From a bacterium (GTDB lineage Bacteria; Krumholzibacteriota; Krumholzibacteria; LZORAL124-64-63): a stretch of DNA of 5,593 nt. The notes under the pieces are model-generated. The model did not search any database and was not told the origin of the DNA. It worked only from the letters and a program-made list of their open reading frames with translations. The number at the start of each line of letters is the position of its first letter. The first letter of the stretch is position 1. The stretch is taken from the NCBI GenBank assembly GCA_021767885.1, contig JAASSM010000155.1, positions 1 through 5,593 on the forward strand, written 5' to 3'. The position numbers and the translations under genes are program-made. Below, piece by piece: positions 1 to 4,470 of the stretch.

Positions 1-1069
1 AGTCGCCGCACATGTCGGCGATGTTCGCCGGGTGGACCAGCGACTCGGGATCGGAGGCCGCGCGCACGTCGTGCCCGCCGTGGCAGTCGGCGCAGGTGGC
101 CGCCCCCTCGTTGCCCTGCAGGCGGCCGAAGCGATGCACGCTGGTCCGGTACATCTCCTCCACGTCGTCGTGGCAGGAGCCGCAACCACCGTCGAACTCG
201 CCGATCTCCTCCTCGTCCTTGTGCGTGCTGTGGCAGGAGAGGCAGGTCATGTCGCCGCCGGCGAGCAGGTCCGCGTGCACCGAGGTGGTGAACTGGGCCT
301 GCTCCCGCTCGTGGCACTGGTTGCAGGACTGGGCCACGCGCGCGGAGAGGTGCGGCTTGTGCGTGTCGTGGACGTCGTGGCAGGAGGCGCAGTTCATGGC
401 CTCGCTGCCCTGGCCGCCCAGGTTCACGTGGCCCCCGCGGGCCACGTCGGCCATGGCGCCCACGTGACAGCTCTCGCAGAGGTTGTTCACCGCACCGGCG
501 GCCGGCGGCAGCCCCGGCCCATGGGACTGGTGGCAGGTGACGCAGCCAGGGCGGTCGGTGGAGGCGCCGGGACGGGCGGCATGCACGCCGCCGTCATAGA
601 GGTCGGCCACGCCGGCGTGGCACTGCCGGCAGGACTCCTCGGCCACCGCGTTGTCCAGGCCGTGCATGCGGTGCGGGTTGCCGTCGGTCCCGTGACAGTC
701 CGCACACCCGGGAGCCTGGTGGTTGCCGGCCTGGGCGGCGCGGAAGTGGAAGTTCTGGTGGAAGCTGTCCACCGCGTCCTCGTGGCACATGGTGCAGTCG
801 ACGGCCTGGTAGCGGGCGTAATGCGGGATGTCCTCGTAGTCGCCCGGCTGGGTGTGGCAATCGACGCAATCGAGCGAGCCGTGCACGCTCTGCTCGTGGT
901 GCGAGGGGAGCACCGAGACGTTGCGGCCGTCGTCGGTGGTCAGGTCGGGATCCTCGTGGCACATGAAGCAGGTCTCGGTCTCGGTCTGGGCGCTGACGGT
1001 GGCCGTCAGCACCAGCAGCAAGCCGAGCAGCAGGGACGCGCGAAGATGGAGTCGGCGCGGAACGTCCAT
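1..1069 (-). CDS. Secreted multihaem c-type cytochrome (cytochrome c3/doubled-CxxCH type), C-terminus cut by window edge
   Basis: An electron-transfer protein exported across the inner membrane, with haems attached in the periplasm. The reading frame stays open for 356 codons to the left edge, so the end is missing. Residues 1-27 form a Sec signal peptide: arginines at 5-6, a Leu-rich core at 13-21, and a likely cut after VSA. Twelve complete CxxCH haem sites have their first Cys at residues 34, 68, 92, 122, 147, 176, 198, 227, 249, 276, 296 and 326. A thirteenth begins at residue 354 (CGD, then a codon starting with T, which fits Cys). Several sites read CxxCHxxH and others are preceded by SVH, which suggests bis-His ligation as in cytochrome c3/DmsE-like families. 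Nearly one haem per 27 residues implies a wire-like role. The start is set by ATG at 1069 behind AGGAGG. The redox partner is unknown and lies off-window; the exact subfamily cannot be named. Confidence 0.93.
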   Translation of the reverse strand, partial: MDVPRRLHLRASLLLGLLLVLTATVSAQTETETCFMCHEDPDLTTDDGRNVSVLPSHHEQSVHGSLDCVDCHTQPGDYEDIPHYARYQAVDCTMCHEDAVDSFHQNFHFRAAQAGNHQAPGCADCHGTDGNPHRMHGLDNAVAEESCRQCHAGVADLYDGGVHAARPGASTDRPGCVTCHQSHGPGLPPAAGAVNNLCESCHVGAMADVARGGHVNLGGQGSEAMNCASCHDVHDTHKPHLSARVAQSCNQCHEREQAQFTTSVHADLLAGGDMTCLSCHSTHKDEEEIGEFDGGCGSCHDDVEEMYRTSVHRFGRLQGNEGAATCADCHGGHDVRAASDPESLVHPANIADMCGD

Positions 1070-1236
1070 GGGTCCTCCTCGGGTGGTCTTTCCGGGGCGC
1101 CTGGTTGTCTGCACGATAACACCCGTCGGCAACGATGCGAAGCTATAAATTGTTTGTTCCGACCGAGTTACCTGACGATAACGATACCGAGAACCATCAT
1201 CGTTTACGGGCGGCCCCGCGGTTTCCTTCCGTGGTT

Positions 1237-1258
1237 ACGCAACTGCCGACAGTTGCGT
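1237..1258. repeat. Perfect 9-bp inverted repeat with 4-base loop
   Basis: ACGCAACTG, a CCGA spacer, then CAGTTGCGT form two perfectly complementary 9-base arms. No T-run follows on either strand and no gene ends nearby, so a Rho-independent terminator is unlikely. It lies about 170 bases upstream of the cytochrome start and about 220 upstream of guaD. An operator for a dimeric regulator is possible, as is a leader hairpin in a transcript from further upstream. The symmetry is directly visible; the function is inference. Confidence 0.55.
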
Positions 1259-1401
1259 CGTTTCGCACATCGTCGACAATGGCGGTCGGATTCAGGATGG
1301 CCTGGCGACCGGAGCATCGGTCCGGCGATCGCCCCCGCGCGGCCGCGCGACCCGGGACACGGCGGCGGCGCAGGCGAACCCTCCGGGAGGAGGTCCCGAG
1401 G

Positions 1402-1431
1402 TTGTCCGGACCCGGGTCGGGGCGGTACAAT
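1402..1431 (+). promoter_or_regulatory. Candidate sigma-70-type promoter for guaD
   Basis: TTGTCC at 1402-1407 (four of six matches to TTGACA), an 18-base spacer, then TACAAT at 1426-1431 (five of six matches to TATAAT). Transcription would begin near 1438, leaving a leader of about 40 bases before the guaD start at 1479. The -10 hexamer stands out in a very GC-rich stretch. This is a consensus match only; the organism's housekeeping sigma preferences are unknown. Confidence 0.45.
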
Positions 1432-1466
1432 GCCCCGGTGGCCGGCCCCGGGACGGGCCGTGATCC

Positions 1467-1472
1467 GGGAGG
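1467..1472 (+). promoter_or_regulatory. Ribosome binding site that decides the guaD start
   Basis: GGGAGG at 1467-1472 abuts the ATG at 1473 with no spacing but lies 6 bases before the in-frame ATG at 1479. The second ATG is therefore the likely initiator, and the first would add only Met-Thr. Confidence 0.6.
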
Positions 1473-1478
1473 ATGACC

Positions 1479-1961
1479 ATGCAGGAGACCAGGGCGCAGG
1501 ACGTCACCTTGCTCGGCGAGGCCATCGCGCTCGCGGCGGCCAATGCGCGGGATGGCGGCGGGCCGTTCGGGGCGGTGGTGGTCCGCGACGGCCAGGTGAT
1601 CGGCCGCGGCGTCAACCGCGTGACCGCCGAGCACGACCCCACCGCCCATGCCGAGGTGCAGGCCATCCGCGCCGCGTGCCGCGCGCTGGGCCAGCACGAC
1701 CTCTCCGGCTGCACCCTCTACGCCAGCTGCGAGCCCTGCCCCATGTGCCTGGGCGCCATCCTCTGGGCCCGTCTGGACCGGCTGGTGTACGCCGCCACGC
1801 GCGAGGATGCCGCGGCGGCCGGCTTCGACGACACCGTCTTCCACGAGGAGGTGTCGCGGCCGGCGGCCGAGCGCAAGCTGCCCAGCGAGCATCTGGCGCA
1901 CCCGGACACCGGCGCGCCCTTCGCGGCCTGGACGGTGTGTCCCCGCCGACGCCCCTACTGA
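1479..1961 (+). CDS. guaD: Guanine deaminase, cytidine-deaminase fold
   Basis: Cytosolic zinc enzyme that hydrolyses guanine to xanthine and ammonia in purine salvage and nitrogen recovery. The 160-residue protein is the usual size for the small bacterial GuaD (about 156 in Bacillus subtilis). The deaminase zinc site is intact: His57-Ala-Glu59, with Glu59 as proton shuttle, and Pro86-Cys87-Pro-Met-Cys90. The GGPFGAVVV core strand precedes it (residues 27-35). Features favouring GuaD over tRNA adenosine deaminase TadA are [19 protein letters not shown] followed by WAR, AGFDD after the zinc site, and a C-terminal tail ending in Trp plus a final Tyr; in B. subtilis GuaD the swapped tail closes the active site. 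It appears monocistronic: a divergent cytochrome lies upstream and the slipin converges downstream, with stop codons overlapping by 7 bases. Recognition rests on remembered resemblance to B. subtilis GuaD, not on a search. Confidence 0.93.
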   Translation: MQETRAQDVTLLGEAIALAAANARDGGGPFGAVVVRDGQVIGRGVNRVTAEHDPTAHAEVQAIRAACRALGQHDLSGCTLYASCEPCPMCLGAILWARLDRLVYAATREDAAAAGFDDTVFHEEVSRPAAERKLPSEHLAHPDTGAPFAAWTVCPRRRPY

Positions 1962-2809
1962 GCGTCGCTGGTGTCGGAACGGTCGCCGGCGGTGGGTCCG
2001 GCGCCGGTGGCGCCGGCCGCAGGGCCGGCCCCGGGCACACCCGGCACCCCGGGCACCGGTCCTCCCGCCATCCCCATGAGCGGCCGCAGCAGCTCGATGG
2101 GCAGCGGGAAGATGGTGGTGCTGTTGTTCTCCGCAGCGATCTCCGACAGCGTGGCCAGGTAGCGCAGCTGCAGCGCGATGGGATGCACCTCGATCACCTG
2201 CGCCGCCTCGCTCAGGCGCTTGGAGGCCTCGAACTCGCCGTCGGCGTGGATCACCTTGGCGCGACGCTCGCGCTCGGCCTCGGCCTGCCGCGCCATGGCC
2301 CGCTTCATCTCCATGGGCAGGTCCACGTCCTTGATCTCCACGGTGGAGACCTTGATGCCCCAGGGGTCGGTGCCCTCGTCCACGATGCCCTGGATGGCGG
2401 CGTTGAGCTTGTCGCGCTCGCCGAGGAGCTCGTCGAGATCGGCCTGCCCCACCACGCTCCGCAGCGTGGTCTGGGCGAGCTGGCTGGTGGCGAAGAGGAA
2501 CTCCTCCACCTCGATGATGGCGTTGCGCGGCTCCATCACCCGGAAGTAGAGCACCGCGTTGACGCGCACCGAGACGTTGTCCCGGGTGATCACGTCCTGG
2601 GGCTCGACGTCCATGGCGATGGTCCGCAGGCTCACTCGCTCCATGCGCTCGATGAACGGCACCAGGATGATCAGGCCCGGTCCGCGCGTGCCCACGTAAC
2701 GGCCCAGCCGGAAGACCACGGCCCGCTCGTATTCCCTGAGGATACGCACGGAGTTGGCCGCGATGAACAGGATGAGGACCAGCAGGGTCCCGGGAAACAC
2801 GAACGGCAT
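1955..2809 (-). CDS. Slipin: stomatin-like SPFH/band 7 membrane protein
   Basis: Inner-membrane scaffold protein that oligomerises in membrane microdomains and is the usual partner of NfeD proteases. In its 284 residues, 5-19 form a hydrophobic membrane anchor. The SPFH domain follows at about 22-190, with family signatures [13 protein letters not shown] (25-37), GPGL (43-46), [16 protein letters not shown] (76-91) and WGIKV (150-154). A charged, coiled-coil-prone helix occupies about 165-206. Residues 230-244 ([14 protein letters not shown]) match the hydrophobic C-terminal stretch that the archaeal protease PH1510 cleaves in its stomatin PH1511. The last 37 residues are a Gly/Pro/Ala-rich, collagen-like tail, unusual for this family. 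ATG at 2809 has AAGGAGAG at 2813-2820. It is the second gene of an operon, 60 bases after the NfeD protease. A slipin is far more likely than HflK/HflC or flotillin, given the size and the pairing. Confidence 0.93.
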   Translation of the reverse strand: MPFVFPGTLLVLILFIAANSVRILREYERAVVFRLGRYVGTRGPGLIILVPFIERMERVSLRTIAMDVEPQDVITRDNVSVRVNAVLYFRVMEPRNAIIEVEEFLFATSQLAQTTLRSVVGQADLDELLGERDKLNAAIQGIVDEGTDPWGIKVSTVEIKDVDLPMEMKRAMARQAEAERERRAKVIHADGEFEASKRLSEAAQVIEVHPIALQLRYLATLSEIAAENNSTTIFPLPIELLRPLMGMAGGPVPGVPGVPGAGPAAGATGAGPTAGDRSDTSDAQ

Positions 2810-2869
2810 GGGCTCTCCTTCCGTTGACGGCGGCCGGTCGGTCGGTCCGCCCGTGGTCCTGCAGCCCGT
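2810..2869 (-). other. Operon spacer between the NfeD protease and slipin genes
   Basis: Sixty untranslated bases between two same-strand genes. They hold the slipin Shine-Dalgarno (AAGGAGAG at 2813-2820) and a short GGTC tandem run near 2836-2847. I see no convincing terminator or internal promoter, which supports co-transcription. Confidence 0.55.
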
Positions 2870-4255
2870 CTACTCTCCGGGTGCGAGCGCGCGGACGCGG
2901 GCCACCCGGTGCTCGATGCCCGTCACCTCCACGCGCGTGTCCCTGGCCAGCGGCCCATCGGCCACCGCGTCCCAGATCTCGCCGTGGAAGACCACCTTGC
3001 CGCGGTCCGCGCCGCCGCCGATGGCCACCACCACGCGCCCCTGCTCGCCCACGAGCGACTGCGCCCCGCTGACGGGCGGTCGCTTCTGGCCGCGCACCAC
3101 CAGCCAGACGCAGAGCACGAAGAACCCGATGAAGACCACCAGCGCGGGGATCATCACGCGCAGGCTGAGCCGGGCCCAGGGCTCGGGGGAGTCGAAGAGC
3201 ATGAGCGAGCCGAGGACCAGCGAGGCGATGCCGCCGATGGTCAGCGCGCCGAAGCTCGGGACCTTGATCTCCAGGATGAGCAGCACCGTCCCCAGGAGCA
3301 TGAGCGCGATGCCGGCGTAGTTGACCGGCAGGGCCTGGAAGGCGAACAGCGCCAGGAGCAGGCAGATGGCCCCGAGGATGCCGGGCGCGAAGGCCCCCGG
3401 ATTGCTCAGCTCGAAGAAGAGGCCGTAGATCCCCAGGAGCATCAGGATGTAGGCCACGTTGGGATCGGCCAGCAGCTTGAGCAGGCTGCGGCGCGTGCCC
3501 ATGGGGCGCTCCTGCACCTCGGCTCCGCCCAGCCGCAGGACCTGCTGGCCACCGGACAGCTGGACGGTCCGGCCATCGAGGCTATCGAGCAGGGCGGTGG
3601 TGGTGGGCGCCAGCGCGTCGATGAGACCGGCCGCCCGGGCCTCGGCCGCGGTCAGGTTGAGGGCCTCGGTGACGAACCGCCGGGCCAGGTCCTCGTCGCG
3701 GCCACGCTGGCGGGCGAGCGACGCGATGTAGGCCGCGGCGTCGTTGGCCACCTTGGCGGCCATGGTGGTGTCGGCGATGCCACCGCCCATCTGCACGGGG
3801 CTCGCCGAGCCGATGTTGGTCCCCGGCGCCATGGCCGCGGCATGGGCGGCGATGGTGATGAAGGCGCCCGCCGAGGCGGCCCGCGCTCCCGGCGGCGCCA
3901 CGTGCACGATCACCGGCACCGGCGAGGCGAGCATGTCCTTGATGATCACCCGCATGGCGGCGTCCAGGCCGCCGGGCGTGTCCAGCCGGATGATCACCGC
4001 GTCCACCGCCGCCTGCGCGGCCTGCTCGAGGCGGTCGCCCAGGAACTCGGCGGCCACCGGGGTGATGGGCCCCTCGTAGGGGACCACGTGCACGCGGGGC
4101 GGCAGCTCCGGTCCGGCGGCTTCCGGACCCTGGGCCGCCGCCGCGGCCAGGGAGTCCGCCTCGCCCGACGACTGCGCGGCGGCCACGGCCACCAGCAGGC
4201 CGCAGAGGATCGATCCCGACCAGGAGAGCAGGCGGCGCCGCCGGTCATCGCGCAT
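2870..4255 (-). CDS. nfeD: Long-form NfeD: membrane-bound ClpP-class serine protease, stomatin operon partner
   Basis: A 461-residue membrane protease whose N-terminal domain lies outside the cytoplasm and is expected to process the slipin encoded just downstream. A signal segment at about 9-27 follows an Arg-rich start. The ClpP-like domain spans about 53-215: DTPGG at 92-96, nucleophile Ser128 in ARAASAGA, and general base Lys168 in TTMAAK. The 40-residue Ser-Lys spacing matches PH1510 (Ser97, Lys138, from memory). Five hydrophobic segments follow at about 266-283, 288-307, 312-330, 335-353 and 369-388, then an OB-fold NfeD domain at about 396-456. All expected domains of the long form are present. 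The frame stays open upstream to an ATG at 4435, but that 60-residue extension is Arg-rich and lacks a good ribosome site. ATG 4255 has AGGAGG nine bases upstream and puts the signal peptide at the N-terminus. It could equally be annotated as nodulation-efficiency protein D. Confidence 0.93.
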   Translation of the reverse strand: MRDDRRRRLLSWSGSILCGLLVAVAAAQSSGEADSLAAAAAQGPEAAGPELPPRVHVVPYEGPITPVAAEFLGDRLEQAAQAAVDAVIIRLDTPGGLDAAMRVIIKDMLASPVPVIVHVAPPGARAASAGAFITIAAHAAAMAPGTNIGSASPVQMGGGIADTTMAAKVANDAAAYIASLARQRGRDEDLARRFVTEALNLTAAEARAAGLIDALAPTTTALLDSLDGRTVQLSGGQQVLRLGGAEVQERPMGTRRSLLKLLADPNVAYILMLLGIYGLFFELSNPGAFAPGILGAICLLLALFAFQALPVNYAGIALMLLGTVLLILEIKVPSFGALTIGGIASLVLGSLMLFDSPEPWARLSLRVMIPALVVFIGFFVLCVWLVVRGQKRPPVSGAQSLVGEQGRVVVAIGGGADRGKVVFHGEIWDAVADGPLARDTRVEVTGIEHRVARVRALAPGE

Positions 4256-4264
4256 GATGGATCT

Positions 4265-4270
4265 CCTCCT
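4265..4270 (-). promoter_or_regulatory. Ribosome binding site that decides the nfeD start
   Basis: The minus strand reads AGGAGG here, 9 bases before the ATG at 4255. No comparable site precedes the in-frame ATGs at 4435 or further into the extension, so the shorter protein with an N-terminal signal segment is preferred. Confidence 0.7.
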
Positions 4271-4280
4271 CGCAGCCGGG

Positions 4281-4317
4281 GTCCGGGCGTGGCCCACCGC
4301 GGGCGTCCGGGCGTGGC
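4281..4317. repeat. 13-bp direct repeat, two copies at 24-base pitch
   Basis: GTCCGGGCGTGGC occurs at 4281-4293 and again, identically, at 4305-4317. The 24-base pitch is slightly more than two helical turns, so both copies face nearly the same side of the DNA. They lie 26 to 62 bases upstream of the nfeD start codon, in its probable leader or promoter-proximal region. A repressor or activator pair is possible; slippage in GC-rich DNA is the dull alternative. Confidence 0.5.
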
Positions 4318-4386
4318 GCCTGGATCGCGATCGATCACAGGGTACCATCCGGCGGCTCCCGGCGCACCAGCAATCCCCTGCGATCT

Positions 4387-4416
4387 TTGCGCCTCGGGCA
4401 CTGGATCTGGTATCAT
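4387..4416 (+). promoter_or_regulatory. Candidate sigma-70-type promoter for the Asp-box gene
   Basis: TTGCGC at 4387-4392 (three of six matches to TTGACA), an 18-base spacer, then TATCAT at 4411-4416 (five of six matches to TATAAT). Transcription would start near 4423, giving a leader of about 48 bases before the ATG at 4471. The arrangement mirrors the guaD candidate, with the same 18-base spacing and a five-of-six -10. Consensus match only. Confidence 0.4.
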
Positions 4417-4470
4417 GAGGCGTCCTGGATCGCATCGCGCCGCCGCCCCCCGTCGAGGAGTCCCGTGCCC

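Larger units (their letters stand above)
1070..1478. other. Divergent intergenic region between the cytochrome and guaD
   Basis: This 409-base stretch separates two divergently transcribed genes and I see no credible coding sequence in it. Next to the cytochrome lies its Shine-Dalgarno (plus-strand complement at 1073-1080). An AT-richer island at about 1113-1205 stands out from the GC-rich surroundings and carries the octamer ACGATAAC twice (1113-1120 and 1175-1182). It is the obvious place for the cytochrome promoter, but no -35/-10 pair on the minus strand is good enough to call. A perfect inverted repeat sits at 1237-1258. From about 1300 to 1425 the sequence is extremely GC-rich, including a 14-bp palindrome at 1336-1349 that is probably composition-driven. 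A guaD promoter candidate follows at 1402-1431. Confidence 0.7.
4256..4470. other. Divergent intergenic region between nfeD and the Asp-box gene
   Basis: This 215-base region must hold the nfeD-slipin operon promoter (minus) and the Asp-box gene promoter (plus). Visible elements are the nfeD ribosome site, a 13-bp direct repeat (4281-4317), the palindrome GATCGCGATC at 4323-4332 followed by another GATC, and a plus-strand promoter candidate at 4387-4416. For nfeD, the minus strand carries an extended -10-like TGGTACCCT (TACCCT complement at 4339-4344) without a good -35. If used, it would give a leader of roughly 80 bases containing the direct repeat. That last reading is weak. Confidence 0.6.

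Noticed and set aside
80..970. The regularly spaced GTGGCA-containing units on the plus strand, first taken for a possible short-repeat array
   Set aside because: They are the reverse complement of CxxCH codons in the cytochrome. The intervals are in frame and variable, so this is protein-level repetition, not a CRISPR or DNA repeat array.
1336..1349. A 14-bp perfect palindrome made only of C and G
   Set aside because: Alternating CG runs of this length are easily produced by the extreme GC content here; nothing else marks it as a site.
1135..1476. A 113-codon plus-strand frame ending in an ATGA overlap with the upstream ATG of guaD
   Set aside because: The overlap looks like translational coupling, but the start lacks a Shine-Dalgarno. 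The translation is Arg/Pro-rich with no fold-like pattern, and the frame contains the guaD promoter candidate and a hairpin.
1197..1901. A 234-codon minus-strand frame antisense to guaD
   Set aside because: It overlaps an unmistakable guaD, and the translation has no recognisable motif or credible start signal.
32..2827. A 931-codon plus-strand open frame
   Set aside because: It runs antisense across the cytochrome and slipin and crosses guaD out of frame. Its Gly/Ala/Val/His-rich translation has no domain logic, whereas the overlapping frames carry CxxCH, HAE/PCxxC and SPFH signatures. It is a GC-rich shadow.
4323..4336. A GATC-rich palindrome (GATCGCGATC plus another GATC), considered as a methylation or origin-type cluster
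   Set aside because: Only three GATC sites lie together and there is no DnaA box or AT-rich unwinding element nearby. It is noted as part of the intergenic region only.
4256..4435. A 60-residue N-terminal extension of NfeD to an upstream ATG
   Set aside because: The extension is Arg-rich, contains the translated 13-bp repeat, would bury the signal peptide internally and overlaps the divergent promoter. AGGAGG supports the start at 4255.
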